NCBI RefSeq assembly: GCF_014297445.1
Contig: NZ_JACORU010000005.1
Span: 372,001-436,000, forward strand
Direction: 5' to 3'
Origin: Ramlibacter albus
GTDB lineage: Bacteria; Pseudomonadota; Gammaproteobacteria; Burkholderiales; Burkholderiaceae_C
DNA: 64,000 nt
In this document: in pieces, positions 19,501 through 28,169 of the stretch
Layout: the number at the start of each line of letters is the position of its first letter
Numbering within the stretch: position 1 is the stretch's first letter
The notes under the pieces: generated by a model
Told to the model about the DNA's origin: nothing
The model's database searches: none
Seen by the model: the letters and a program-made list of their open reading frames with translations, nothing else
Program-made: the position numbers and the translations under genes

Positions 19501-19947
19501 ATGGCCGAAGAAATCATCCTCGTCGTGGAAGACGACCCCGACCACCGGGAACTGATCGTGCTCGCCCTCGAAACGCGCTGCGAGCGTTCGCGCATCGCGG
19601 TGGCGGTGAGCGGCGAGGACGCGCTCGACTACCTGCATGCCCGCGGTGCCCACACCGGCCGCGACCCGAGGCGGCTGCCGCGCCTGGTCATTCTCGACCT
19701 GCGCATGGCGCGCATGGACGGCGTGGCGGTGCTCAAGGCCATTCGCGGCGACTCCACGACCGCGTCCATCCCGGTCGTGATGCTCTCCGCCGTCACCGAC
19801 AGGGCCGAGCTCGACCGCTGCTACGAGGCCGGCGCCAACAGCGTCGTGCGCAAGAGCGTGCAGCTGGAAGAGCTGCGCGCCAAGATCGGCAAGGTGTACG
19901 ACTTCTGGATCACGGTGAACGAGGCCAACCGCAATTCGAGGGTGTAG
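19501..19947 (+). CDS. Single-domain response regulator (Rcp1-like)
   Basis: A 148-residue stand-alone receiver with acidic pocket E-D-D in VVEDDPDHRE, phosphoacceptor Asp in LVILDLRMARMDG, and Lys in RKSVQ. The spacing, with the longer loop GAHTGRDPRRLPRL before beta-3, is typical of Rcp1-like regulators that partner phytochrome-type or hybrid kinases. There is no partner kinase adjacent. The frame is open upstream, but ATG at 19501 matches the family N-terminus. Its stop codon lies in an 11-bp perfect inverted repeat (19937-19960). Confidence 0.85.
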   Translation: MAEEIILVVEDDPDHRELIVLALETRCERSRIAVAVSGEDALDYLHARGAHTGRDPRRLPRLVILDLRMARMDGVAVLKAIRGDSTTASIPVVMLSAVTDRAELDRCYEAGANSVVRKSVQLEELRAKIGKVYDFWITVNEANRNSRV

Positions 19948-19960
19948 TCCTACACCCTCG
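19937..19960. terminator. Perfect inverted repeat over the receiver gene's stop codon
   Basis: CGAGGGTGTAG at 19937-19947 and CTACACCCTCG at 19950-19960 form an 11-bp perfect stem with a 2-base loop. There is no T-run after it, so it is a transcript-end or protein-binding structure rather than a textbook intrinsic terminator. Confidence 0.5.
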
Positions 19961-19986
19961 GCGGAGTCGCCTTACAACGCGGTGCG

Positions 19987-20017
19987 TTCCTGCTGGCTAC
20001 AACAAGCCCAGCAGGAA
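19987..20017 (+). promoter_or_regulatory. Hairpin overlapping the ribosome binding site of the small membrane protein
   Basis: TTCCTGCTGG at 19987-19996 pairs exactly with CCAGCAGGAA at 20008-20017. The right arm contains the start of the AGGAAAGGA Shine-Dalgarno region for the ATG at 20032. Folding would partly hide the ribosome site, so it may limit translation. No trigger is visible. Confidence 0.4.
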
Positions 20018-20031
20018 AGGACATCCCGACC

Positions 20032-20265
20032 ATGAAGGACCCGAAGTCCGGCATCGCGGCCGCCGCAGCCGTTGCCGTAGCCGTGGTGGCATTGCTCACG
20101 GTGTGGTTCGCGCGGCACGGCACGGGCGACGTACCGCGCCCGAGCGAAGCGATCTCGCAGCAGTCCGTGGTGACGGCGCCGCCGCTGTCCGGCTCGCCGG
20201 ATGCCGCCACGCGCTCCGCCGTGATGGGCGGCCCGCCCGCCGCGCCCGCCCATGCGAAGCCGTAG
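20032..20265 (+). CDS. Small single-span membrane protein, unknown function
   Basis: A 77-residue protein with one hydrophobic helix (about residues 8-27, very Ala/Val-rich) followed by a polar, Pro/Ser-rich tail of about 45 residues that should face the periplasm. AGGAAAGGA precedes ATG at good spacing. The 3' end overlaps the next gene by 14 bases, so the two small products are probably made together. I do not recognise a family. Confidence 0.55.
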   Translation: MKDPKSGIAAAAAVAVAVVALLTVWFARHGTGDVPRPSEAISQQSVVTAPPLSGSPDAATRSAVMGGPPAAPAHAKP

Positions 20266-20614
20266 CGCCATCGTGCTCGCGGCGGCTCTCGTCGCGGCCG
20301 CTGCGTCGGTGGCGTCGCCGCTGAAGTACCGCAATGTGACGGCCGGCGGCGAGCTGCGCGCCGGCGTCTACGGCCGCATCGACCCCGGCGACGGCAGGCC
20401 GCCGCCGGTGGTCTACAAGCAGCCCGTGGTCGCCGCCGGCGTCCTGCTGCCGCCGGGCACGCAGCCGGTCTACCTGTACGTGCCCTCGGGGCAGGTGCGC
20501 AAGTGGGACCGGCATTGCATCAAGTGGCGCGCGTGCGAACTGCCGGTGTACTTCGTGCGCGTGGACGACAACCCGGGCAAGCTCGGGAGCTGGTACGCGC
20601 TGCGCAGCGACTGA
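20252..20614 (+). CDS. Small exported protein, unknown function
   Basis: A 120-residue protein with a Sec signal peptide (MRSRSAIVLAAALVAAAASVAS) and a mature part rich in Pro, Gly and aromatic residues. It includes YVPSGQVRKWDRHCIKWRACELPVYFVRV with two Cys seven residues apart that could form a disulfide in the periplasm. It overlaps the preceding small membrane protein gene by 14 bases. Its stop abuts the convergent CurA-like gene. Similar short exported proteins occur in Burkholderiales, but I cannot name a function. Confidence 0.65.
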   Translation: MRSRSAIVLAAALVAAAASVASPLKYRNVTAGGELRAGVYGRIDPGDGRPPPVVYKQPVVAAGVLLPPGTQPVYLYVPSGQVRKWDRHCIKWRACELPVYFVRVDDNPGKLGSWYALRSD

Positions 20615-21649
20615 TCAGTCTTGCGCCACTTGCAGCACCAGCTTGCCGAAGTTCTCGCCCTTGAAAAGCTTCAGGAGCGTGTCGGGGAAGTTCTCGATCC
20701 CCTGGACCACGTCTTCCTTGCTCTTCATGCGCCCGTCGCGCAAATAACCCGCGAGCTCCGCCACCGCTTGCGGGAAGCGCTCGACATAGTCGAACACCAC
20801 CATGCCTTCCATGCGCGCACGGAACACCAGCAGCGACAGGTAGTTCTTCGGCCCCTGCACGGCCGTGGTGTTGTTGTACTGGCTGATCGCGCCGCAGATC
20901 ACGATGCGCGCGCCACGCGCCAGGCGCGTGAGCACGTCGTCGAGGATCTCGCCGCCGACGTTGTCGAAGTAGACGTCCACGCCCTTGGGGCAGTGCTCCT
21001 TCAGCGCCGCCTTCACGTTGCCGGCCTTGTAGTCGATGCACGCATCGAAGCCCAGCTCGCCCACCACCCAGTCGCATTTAGCACGCCCGCCCGCGATGCC
21101 GACGACGCGGCAACCCTTGATCTTCGCGAGCTGGCCCACCGTCTGGCCCACCGCACCGGCCGCGCCGGACACGACCACCGTGTCGCCGGGCTTCGGCTGG
21201 CCCACGTCGAGCAGGCCGAAGTAGCCGGTCATGCCCGGCATGCCCAGCACGTTGAGCCACTGGTTGATGGTGCCGGCGCGCGTGTCGATCTTCACCAGCC
21301 CCGCCTTCTTCGCCTCCGCTTCCCCGAACGCCGCGTATTCCTGCACGCCGAGCGCGCCGGAGACGAGGTCGCCAACGGCGTACTTCGGGTTCTTCGACGC
21401 GATCACCTTGCCGACGCCCCCCGCGCGCATCACCTCGTTGATCCCCACCGGCGGGATATAGCTCTTGGCGTCGTTCATCCAGCCGCGCATGGCGGGGTCG
21501 AGCGAGAGCGACAGCGTCTTGACGAGCACCCCGCCATCGGTGGGCTCGGCGACGGGTTCGGTGGTGAAGGACCAGTCCTCGCGCACGGGCATGCCGTTGG
21601 GGCGGCGGGCAAGGCGGACCTGGTGGTTGGCAAGGGCGGTGAGGTTCAT
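20615..21649 (-). CDS. Zinc-free MDR-family NADP-dependent oxidoreductase (CurA-like)
   Basis: A 344-residue medium-chain dehydrogenase/reductase of the leukotriene-B4-dehydrogenase group, which reduces activated double bonds (2-alkenals, enones, curcumin in E. coli CurA) with NADPH. Evidence: LSLDPAMRGWMND near the N-terminus, GMPGMTGYFGLLDVG, the nucleotide motif SGAAGAVGQTVGQLAK, and FDNVGGEILDDVL; catalytic zinc ligands are absent, as usual for this group. It probably detoxifies reactive carbonyls. Single gene, convergent with the small exported protein and divergent from egtB. Confidence 0.85.
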   Translation of the reverse strand: MNLTALANHQVRLARRPNGMPVREDWSFTTEPVAEPTDGGVLVKTLSLSLDPAMRGWMNDAKSYIPPVGINEVMRAGGVGKVIASKNPKYAVGDLVSGALGVQEYAAFGEAEAKKAGLVKIDTRAGTINQWLNVLGMPGMTGYFGLLDVGQPKPGDTVVVSGAAGAVGQTVGQLAKIKGCRVVGIAGGRAKCDWVVGELGFDACIDYKAGNVKAALKEHCPKGVDVYFDNVGGEILDDVLTRLARGARIVICGAISQYNNTTAVQGPKNYLSLLVFRARMEGMVVFDYVERFPQAVAELAGYLRDGRMKSKEDVVQGIENFPDTLLKLFKGENFGKLVLQVAQD

Positions 21650-21790
21650 GGCGCGCGATGGTAGGCCAGGGGCGGCGCGCGGGCGGTTGCGAAAGTGACA
21701 CCGAAGTTGTCAGGAGACGCGCCCGAAGGGGGTGTGCTGTAATGATTTGAGAGGGGACGCCGACGGATGATCAAGACAACAGGAGACCGG

Positions 21791-23026
21791 ATGTCCGCCA
21801 GGGAATCGTCCGCGCCGGCCACCGGGCCGCGCCCCAACGCCGTGCAGCGCTACGCGCAGGTGCGCGCCCACACGCTCGCGCTGGCCGCGCCGCTGTCGGC
21901 GGAAGACCAGTGCGTGCAGTCCATGCCCGATGCCAGCCCCACCAAGTGGCACCTGGCGCACACCAGCTGGTTCTTCGAGGCGGTGGTGCTGCGGCCGCAT
22001 GCGCCGGGGTACCGCGCTTTCGACGAGCGCTACTTCTACCTCTTCAACTCGTACTACGAATCGCTCGGGCCGCGCCACGCGCGGCCGCAGCGCGGGTTGC
22101 TCACGCGGCCTTCGCTCGAGGAAGTGCATGCGTACCGCGCGCATGTCGATGCGGCGATGGCGGCGTTCATCGCCGAGGCCGGCGGCTGGCACGCCGCCGC
22201 GCCGCTCATCGAGCTCGGGCTGCACCACGAGCAGCAGCACCAGGAACTCTTGCTCACGGACATCCTGCATGCGCTGTCGTGCAACCCGTTGTTGCCGCCT
22301 TACCGTGCGCCGCGCCTGCTCGTGGCGATGGAGCCGGTGCGGCCGATGCAATGGCTGGAGGGGCCGAGCGGTGTCGTGAAGGCCGGCCATGCGGGCGAGG
22401 GCTTTGCCTTCGACACCGAGACGCCGCGGCACGACGCGCTGCTGCAGCCGTACCGCATCGCGGACCGGCTGGTCACCTGCGGCGAGTTCCTCGATTTCAT
22501 CGAGGACGGCGGGTATGCCAATCCCGCGCACTGGCTCTCCGACGGCTGGGCCGCCGTGCAGTCGCAGGGCTGGAAGTCGCCGGCTTATTGGCTGGCACCG
22601 GGCGACGCTCGTCTGGCAGGGCCCGGCTGGCACGTGTTCGGCCTCGACGGCGTGCATCCGCTCGACCCGTCCGCGCCTGTCGCGCACCTCAGTTTCTACG
22701 AAGCGGCCGCGTATGCGCACTGGGCCGGTGCGCGCCTGCCCACCGAGTTCGAGTGGGAGGCGGCCGCGGCCTTGCCGGGCATGCGCCAGCTCACCGGGCA
22801 CGTGTGGCAGTGGACGCGCTCGTCCTACGACCCGTACCCCGGCTTCCAGCCGTTCGCCGGCGCCGTCGGCGAATACAACGGCAAGTTCATGGTGGGCCAG
22901 CTCGTGCTGCGCGGCGGCAGCGTGGCGACGCCGCCGGGCCACGTGCGGCCCACGTACCGCAACTTTTTCCCGCCGGCCGCGCGCTGGCAGTTCAGCGGGC
23001 TGCGGCTCGCGAAGGACGCCGCATGA
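21791..23026 (+). CDS. egtB: Ergothioneine sulfoxide synthase EgtB
   Basis: A 411-residue non-heme iron enzyme that couples oxidised trimethylhistidine (hercynine) to a thiol donor. The N-terminal DinB-like part carries the iron-binding histidines (WHLAHTSWFFE at 53-63 and HHEQQHQE at 145-152); the C-terminal part is the formylglycine-generating-enzyme-like fold (LPTEFEWEAAAA, WQWTRSSY, LRGGS). Start: ATG at 21791 with AGGAG 7 bases before it is preferred over ATG at 21767. It overlaps egtD by 4 bases (ATGA). There is no egtA/egtC/egtE alongside, so the sulfur donor and the C-S lyase are not settled here. Confidence 0.92.
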   Translation: MSARESSAPATGPRPNAVQRYAQVRAHTLALAAPLSAEDQCVQSMPDASPTKWHLAHTSWFFEAVVLRPHAPGYRAFDERYFYLFNSYYESLGPRHARPQRGLLTRPSLEEVHAYRAHVDAAMAAFIAEAGGWHAAAPLIELGLHHEQQHQELLLTDILHALSCNPLLPPYRAPRLLVAMEPVRPMQWLEGPSGVVKAGHAGEGFAFDTETPRHDALLQPYRIADRLVTCGEFLDFIEDGGYANPAHWLSDGWAAVQSQGWKSPAYWLAPGDARLAGPGWHVFGLDGVHPLDPSAPVAHLSFYEAAAYAHWAGARLPTEFEWEAAAALPGMRQLTGHVWQWTRSSYDPYPGFQPFAGAVGEYNGKFMVGQLVLRGGSVATPPGHVRPTYRNFFPPAARWQFSGLRLAKDAA

Positions 23027-24003
23027 TGTCTCCCAGCCTCGTCCCCGGCAGCGCCGACGCGGCCGCGCCGCGTGCCGGCAGCGAGTTCGCGGCCGACATG
23101 CTCAAGGCGCTGGACACGCGGCCGCGCAGCATCTCGCCCAAGTACTTCTACGACAGCGCGGGCTCGCAGCTGTTCGACGCGATCTGCGAATTGCCGGAGT
23201 ACTACCCGACACGCACCGAGATCGGCATCCTCACGCAATGCGCGGGCGAGGTCGCGCAGCTCGCGGGGCCGCGTGCCGAGATCGTGGAGTTCGGCGCGGG
23301 CTCGCTGCTGAAGATCCGCCTGCTGCTCGATGCGATGAAGGAACCGGCGCGCTACATGCCGGTGGACATCTCCGGCGACCACCTCGCCGGCAGCGCGGCG
23401 GCCCTGCGGCGCGACTACCCGGGCCTCGACGTGCACCCGGTCGTCGGGGACTACACGCAGCGCGTGCTGCTGCCGGTGCCGCGAGCGGGCGGCGGGCGGC
23501 GCATCGGCTTCTTCCCCGGCTCCACCATCGGCAACTTCACGCCGCGCGAGGCGGTGCACTTTCTCGAAGTGGCGGGCCAGGTGCTGCGCGGCGGCGCGCT
23601 GCTGCTGGGCGCGGACCTGGTGAAGGACCCCGCGGTGCTGCACGCGGCGTACAACGACTCGGCGGGTGTGACGGCGGCTTTCAACCTGAACCTGCTGGCG
23701 CGCGCGAATCGCGAGCTGGGCGCCGACTTCGCGCTGGACCAGTGGGCGCACTACGCCTTCTACGAGCCGCGGCAGCAGCGCATCGAGATGCACCTCGTCA
23801 GCCGCCGCGCGCAGCAGGTCACGGTGTGCGGCCAGCGGTTCGATTTCGCGGAGGGCGAGGCGCTGCACACGGAGAACTCGTACAAGTTCACCATCGAGGG
23901 CTTGCGCGCGCTGGCGATGGAGGCGGGCTTCCGGCCCGGGCCGGTGTGGTGCGACGCACGGCAGCTCTTCAGCGTGCATTGGCTGTACGCTCCCGAATCA
24001 TGA
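23023..24003 (+). CDS. egtD: L-histidine N-alpha-methyltransferase EgtD
   Basis: A 326-residue SAM-dependent enzyme that trimethylates histidine to hercynine, the first step of ergothioneine synthesis. Family signatures: SPKYFYDSAGSQLFDAI, LPEYYPTRTE, FGAGSLLKI (SAM motif), MPVDIS, FFPGSTIGNF, YNDSAGVTAAFNLN and the C-terminal HTENSYKF. Length matches known EgtD (about 320 residues). It overlaps egtB upstream (ATGA) and the DUF427 gene downstream (ATGA), so the three are translationally coupled. Confidence 0.93.
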   Translation: MMSPSLVPGSADAAAPRAGSEFAADMLKALDTRPRSISPKYFYDSAGSQLFDAICELPEYYPTRTEIGILTQCAGEVAQLAGPRAEIVEFGAGSLLKIRLLLDAMKEPARYMPVDISGDHLAGSAAALRRDYPGLDVHPVVGDYTQRVLLPVPRAGGGRRIGFFPGSTIGNFTPREAVHFLEVAGQVLRGGALLLGADLVKDPAVLHAAYNDSAGVTAAFNLNLLARANRELGADFALDQWAHYAFYEPRQQRIEMHLVSRRAQQVTVCGQRFDFAEGEALHTENSYKFTIEGLRALAMEAGFRPGPVWCDARQLFSVHWLYAPES

Positions 24004-24278
24004 AAGCCACCTGGAACGGCGCCACCATCGCCGAAAGCGACGACACGGTCGTGGTCGAAGGCAACCACTATTTCCCCGCGTCCGCCCTGAAGCGCGAATA
24101 CGTCAGCTTCAGCAACACCCACACCGTCTGCCCCTGGAAGGGCACGGCGAGCTACTACTCGCTGCTCGTCAATGGCGACCTGAACGCCGACGCCGTTTGG
24201 TACTACCCCGACCCGAAGCCCGAGGCCGAAATGGTGCGCGACCGCGTGGCTTTCTGGAAGGGTGTGAAGGTCGAGTAA
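24000..24278 (+). CDS. DUF427 family protein in the ergothioneine operon
   Basis: A 92-residue protein fitting the DUF427 family: WNGATIAESDDT, EGNHYFPASAL, CPWKGTASYYSL and YYPDPKP. The conserved Cys, Trp and Tyr residues suggest a ligand pocket, but no reaction is established. ATG at 24000 overlaps the egtD stop (ATGA). Its coupling to egtB and egtD suggests a role in ergothioneine metabolism or sulfur handling; that is inference from position. Confidence 0.85.
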   Translation: MKATWNGATIAESDDTVVVEGNHYFPASALKREYVSFSNTHTVCPWKGTASYYSLLVNGDLNADAVWYYPDPKPEAEMVRDRVAFWKGVKVE

Positions 24279-24309
24279 GCAAAGCGCGCCCTCGCGCGAC
24301 TGTTGCTCC

Positions 24310-25680
24310 ATGGACACCTTCGACGCGATCATCATCGGTGCCGGCCAGGCCGGCCCCGCCCTTGCCATGGGGCTCGCCGCGCGCGGCGAATCCGTCGCCC
24401 TCATCGAGGCGGTGCACCTGGGCGGCACCTGCGTCAACGAGGGCTGCACGCCCACCAAGACATTGCGCAAGAGCGCGCGCGTGGCGTACGTCGCGCGCCG
24501 GGCGGCGGAATTCGGCGTGCACGTGGGCGCGGTCGAGGTGGATTTCGCGGCCGCGATGGCGCGGATGCAGGACCGAGTCGACGAGTCGCGCGGCAGCCTG
24601 GAAAGCTGGGTGGGCGGGCAAGCGCGCGTGAAGCTGTTCAAGGCCTGGGGCTCGTTCGTGGGCCGCGACGGCGATGACTTCGTCGTCGATGCCGGCGGCG
24701 AGCGGCTGAAGTCGCGACGGATTTATCTCAACACCGGCACGCGGCCGTTCATCCCGCCGATCCCGGGCCTGGCCGACGTGCCGTATCTCGACAACGTCTC
24801 GCTGCTCAAGCTGCGCGAGCGGCCGCGCCATTTGCTCGTCATCGGCGGCAGCTACATCGGGCTGGAGATGGGGCAGATCTTCCGGCGGCTGGGCAGCGAG
24901 GTCACGGTCATCGAGCCGGGGCCGCGCATCACCAGCCGCGAGGACGAGGACGTGTCGGCGTGCATCACGCAGTTCCTGCAGGGTGAAGGCGTGACGGTGC
25001 TCACGGGGCACGGCATCGACCGCGTCGAGAGCGATGGCGGCGACATCGTCGTGCGCGCCGGCGCCAACATCGCGCGCGGCTCGCATGTGCTCGTTGCCAC
25101 GGGGCGCCTGCCCAACACGGACAAGCTGAACCTCGCGTCGGTGGGCGTGGAGACCGACGCGCGCGGCTTCGTCAACGTCAGCGGGAAGCTGGAAACCAAC
25201 GTCCCCGGCATCTGGGCGCTGGGCGACATCAACAAGCGCGGCGCGTTCACGCACACGAGCTACCACGACCAGGAGATCGTGCTCGCCAACCATGCCGGCG
25301 GTTCGCGCTCGGCGGACGAGCGGACGATGGTCTATGCGATGTTCACCGACCCGCCGCTCGGGCGCGTGGGTATGTCCGAGGCCGAGGCGCGGGCGAGCGG
25401 CAAGCGCATTCTCATGGCCACCTTCGACATGAAGAACGTGAGCCGCGCCAAGGAAGAGAGCGAGACCACCGGCCTCGTGAAGCTGCTGGTGGATGCGGAC
25501 ACCGAGCGCTTCGTCGGCGCGGCCGTCCTCGGCATCAACGGCGACGAGATCATCCAGGCGATTTCGCTGTTCATGGCCACCGGGGCGAGCTGGAAGGTGA
25601 TGAAGGACGCGCTGCCGGTGCACCCGACGGTGACGGAGTTCCTGCCGACGATCCTCGCGCGGCTCAAGCCGCTGCAGTAG
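24310..25680 (+). CDS. Mercuric-reductase-like pyridine nucleotide-disulfide oxidoreductase
   Basis: A 456-residue class I flavoprotein disulfide reductase. FAD motif GAGQAGPA, redox-active pair C41-VNEG-C46, NAD(P)H motif VIGGSYIGLEMGQIFRRLG, ALGDIN, and the C-terminal dimer region with HPTVTEFLPT, where the His-Pro pair supplies the catalytic base. It lacks the N-terminal heavy-metal domain and the C-terminal Cys pair of true MerA, so mercury reduction is unlikely. It starts 31 bases after the DUF427 gene on the same strand, so it may serve thiol or ergothioneine redox. Confidence 0.8.
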   Translation: MDTFDAIIIGAGQAGPALAMGLAARGESVALIEAVHLGGTCVNEGCTPTKTLRKSARVAYVARRAAEFGVHVGAVEVDFAAAMARMQDRVDESRGSLESWVGGQARVKLFKAWGSFVGRDGDDFVVDAGGERLKSRRIYLNTGTRPFIPPIPGLADVPYLDNVSLLKLRERPRHLLVIGGSYIGLEMGQIFRRLGSEVTVIEPGPRITSREDEDVSACITQFLQGEGVTVLTGHGIDRVESDGGDIVVRAGANIARGSHVLVATGRLPNTDKLNLASVGVETDARGFVNVSGKLETNVPGIWALGDINKRGAFTHTSYHDQEIVLANHAGGSRSADERTMVYAMFTDPPLGRVGMSEAEARASGKRILMATFDMKNVSRAKEESETTGLVKLLVDADTERFVGAAVLGINGDEIIQAISLFMATGASWKVMKDALPVHPTVTEFLPTILARLKPLQ

Positions 25681-26065
25681 CCTGCCTCGCGAGGAGGTGC
25701 TCCGCGAGCGCGGCGTCCATCGTCTGCGCGTGCTGCGGGAACCACAAGGCGAGCTCCTCGATCATCGCGCGCACCGGCACGATGTCGCCGCGGTCCGCGA
25801 GCATCTGGCCTTCGTGCAGCACGCGCAGCACCACCTTGTGCTGGGCGGCGTGGCACTGGCAGGCGTGGAAGCGGCTGTCGTGCATCCACTTCTCCTCGCG
25901 CGCGAAGTGCGCGTCCGTGTGCTCGACCAGCGCGCGCCACGCGGCGGGCAGCGACTCGGCGTCGCACCGCCTGGCGTGCGCGAGCAGCTCGACGAACTCG
26001 CGGTGCGTGGTATCCATCTCGGGCAGGCCGAGGGCGAGCTTGTCGGTCCAGGTGAGAGTGGGCAT
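25664..26065 (-). CDS. Bacteriohemerythrin-type protein
   Basis: A 133-residue single-domain hemerythrin. The di-iron ligands fit: His in TTHREF, H-x3-E/D-like pattern in HTDAHFAREEKWM, and H-x4-H in HACQCHAAQHKVV, with a later H near the C-terminus. Proteins like this bind O2 reversibly or sense oxygen/redox. It overlaps the 3' end of the mercuric-reductase-like gene by 17 bases in convergent orientation. Confidence 0.8.
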   Translation of the reverse strand: MPTLTWTDKLALGLPEMDTTHREFVELLAHARRCDAESLPAAWRALVEHTDAHFAREEKWMHDSRFHACQCHAAQHKVVLRVLHEGQMLADRGDIVPVRAMIEELALWFPQHAQTMDAALAEHLLARQATAAA

Positions 26066-26176
26066 TTGCGTTTCCTCGGTGCCAACACTATCGGCACGCC
26101 GGCGGTGTGGACTTGACCGACGTCAGCAAAGGGCCCGTTGCTGCGGTGCGCAACCCGAACGGTTAAGCTGGCGGCC

Positions 26177-26905
26177 ATGCTGCTGAGCCCCGCCTACACC
26201 TACCCCGACCAGCTCGACACGCAACTGCGCCAGCAGGGCTATGCCGTGCTCAGCCCGCGCGGCGTGGGCGAGCTTTGCGGCTGCGCGGTCGAGGAGCTGC
26301 AGGCGCTGCGCCCGTCGTGGGACGCGCTCGCGCCCGACAACTACCTGAAGGACGGCGGGCGCTACCGCAAGCGGCGGCATTCTTGCTTCGTCGTCGAGGG
26401 CGACCAGCTCACCCTCGCGCCGCACCGGGCGCACTGGCAGCCGGTGGAATACAACGCGCTGCACGGCGGCATGCAACGGTGGTTCGAGCCGATGGAGACG
26501 GCGGTTGCCCAATCGCCCGCGTGGTCACGGCTGCTGCGGGCCCTGGCGCGCACGAGCTCGGCGCTCAAAGGTGCACGGCCGTGGTATGTGGAGGCGCACC
26601 AGTTCCGCATCGACACCGAGGGCGGTATCGGGCGGCCGACGCCTGAAGGCGCGCACCGCGACGGCGTCGACCTGGTGGCGGTGTTCCTCGTGGGGCGCGA
26701 GAACATCAAGGGTGGCGAGACCCGCGTCTTCCAGGCCGACGGGCCGGCGGGCCAGCGCTTCACGCTGACGCAGCCGTGGAGCCTGCTGTTGCTGGACGAC
26801 GAGCGGGTGATCCACGAGACCACCCCGATCCAGCCGGTGGGGCCGCACGGCCATCGGGACACGCTGGTCCTGACGTACCGCGCGGGCAATTTCCAGGGGG
26901 ACTGA
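26177..26905 (+). CDS. 2-oxoglutarate/Fe(II) dioxygenase family protein
   Basis: A 242-residue protein of the '2OG-Fe dioxygenase' family (PF10014, which includes L-isoleucine and related amino-acid hydroxylases). The facial triad is visible as H-x-D in EGAHRDGVD and a distal His in DERVIHETTP, followed by an Arg-containing strand for 2-oxoglutarate. ATG at 26177 is preferred to 26138 because the family N-terminus begins near LLSPAYTY. The substrate, possibly a free amino acid, is not known. Stands alone. Confidence 0.8.
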   Translation: MLLSPAYTYPDQLDTQLRQQGYAVLSPRGVGELCGCAVEELQALRPSWDALAPDNYLKDGGRYRKRRHSCFVVEGDQLTLAPHRAHWQPVEYNALHGGMQRWFEPMETAVAQSPAWSRLLRALARTSSALKGARPWYVEAHQFRIDTEGGIGRPTPEGAHRDGVDLVAVFLVGRENIKGGETRVFQADGPAGQRFTLTQPWSLLLLDDERVIHETTPIQPVGPHGHRDTLVLTYRAGNFQGD

Positions 26906-26909
26906 CGCC

Positions 26910-28094
26910 TTAAACGCGCTCGAAGATCGCGGCGATGCCTTGCCCGCCGCCGATGCACATCGTCACCAGCGCGTAGCGGCCGTTGATGCGCTTCAACTCG
27001 TGCAGCGCCTTCACGGTGATCAGCGCACCGGTCGCACCGATCGGGTGGCCGAGCGAGATGCCGGAGCCGTTCGGGTTGACCTTCGCCGGGTCGAGGTCGA
27101 GGTCGCGCGACACGGCGCAGGCCTGCGCGGCGAACGCCTCGTTGGCTTCGACGACGTCGAGGTCCTTCACCTTCAGGCCCGCCTTCTCCAGCGCCTTGCG
27201 AGTGGCCGGCACCGGGCCGATGCCCATGTACTTGGGGTCCACGCCCGCGTGCGCGTAGGAGACGAGGCGCGCGAGCGGCTTCAGGCCGCGCTTGTCGGCC
27301 TCGGCGCGGTCCATCAGCACCACCGCGGCGGCCGCGTCGTTGATGCCCGAAGCATTGGCCGCCGTCACCGTGCCGTTCTCCTTGACGAACACCGGCTTGA
27401 GCTTGGCGAAGTCCTCCAGCTTGGCGCCCGCGCGGAAGTGCTCGTCGGTGTCGAACACCACGTCGCCCTTGCGGCCCTTGCTGACCACCGGGACGATCTG
27501 CTCCTTGAAGTAACCGGCGGTGGTCGCGCGCTCGGCGCGGTTGTGGCTCTCCACCGCCAGCTTGTCCTGGTCCTCGCGCGTGATGCCCCACTTGGCGGCG
27601 ATGTTCTCCGCGGTCACGCCCATGTGGATCGTGTGGAAGGGGTCGTGCAGCGCGCCGACCATCATGTCGACCAGCTTGGCATCGCCCATGCGCGCGCCCC
27701 AGCGCGTGCTCAGGTCCGCATAGGGTGCGCGGCTCATGTTCTCCGCGCCGCCGCCGATGGCGACGTCGGCGTCGCCCAGCAGGATGGTCTGCGCGGCGGA
27801 CACGATGGCCTGCAGGCCCGAGCCGCAGAGCCGGTTGACGTTGAAGGCTGGCGTGCCTTCGGCGCAGCCGCCGTTGATGGCCGCCACGCGCGAGAGATAC
27901 ATGTCGCGCGGCTCGGTGTTGACGACGTGGCCGAACACCACGTGGCCGACGTCGCCGCCGGGAACGCCGGCGCGCGCCAGCGATTCCTTCACCACCAGCG
28001 CGCCGAGGTCGACGGGCGGCACATCCTTGAGCGAACCGCCGAAGGTACCGATGGCGGTACGCACGGCGCTGACGACGACGACTTCACGGGGCAT
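26910..28094 (-). CDS. bktB: Acetyl-CoA acyltransferase / beta-ketothiolase (BktB/PhaA type)
   Basis: A 394-residue degradative/biosynthetic thiolase. Active-site C90 in NVNRLCGSGLQ, the His in SLGHPIGATGA, and the C-terminal acid/base Cys in MCIGGGQGIA. Length and motif spacing are those of tetrameric short-chain thiolases; the sequence is closest to Cupriavidus-type BktB, which condenses acetyl-CoA with propionyl- or acetyl-CoA for polyhydroxyalkanoate synthesis and works in fatty-acid and aromatic degradation. No other pha or paa gene is adjacent, so the exact pathway is open. Confidence 0.85.
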   Translation of the reverse strand: MPREVVVVSAVRTAIGTFGGSLKDVPPVDLGALVVKESLARAGVPGGDVGHVVFGHVVNTEPRDMYLSRVAAINGGCAEGTPAFNVNRLCGSGLQAIVSAAQTILLGDADVAIGGGAENMSRAPYADLSTRWGARMGDAKLVDMMVGALHDPFHTIHMGVTAENIAAKWGITREDQDKLAVESHNRAERATTAGYFKEQIVPVVSKGRKGDVVFDTDEHFRAGAKLEDFAKLKPVFVKENGTVTAANASGINDAAAAVVLMDRAEADKRGLKPLARLVSYAHAGVDPKYMGIGPVPATRKALEKAGLKVKDLDVVEANEAFAAQACAVSRDLDLDPAKVNPNGSGISLGHPIGATGALITVKALHELKRINGRYALVTMCIGGGQGIAAIFERV

Positions 28095-28169
28095 GGCAGG
28101 TCTCCGATGGGCAGGAAAAAGGGGAAGCGATCACTTTAGCCGCGGCGGCGGTCCGTGCATTTACCTACG

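Noticed and set aside
24310..25680. A mercury-resistance gene (merA)
   Set aside because: The N-terminal metal domain and C-terminal Cys pair of MerA are missing, and no merT/merP/merR is adjacent.
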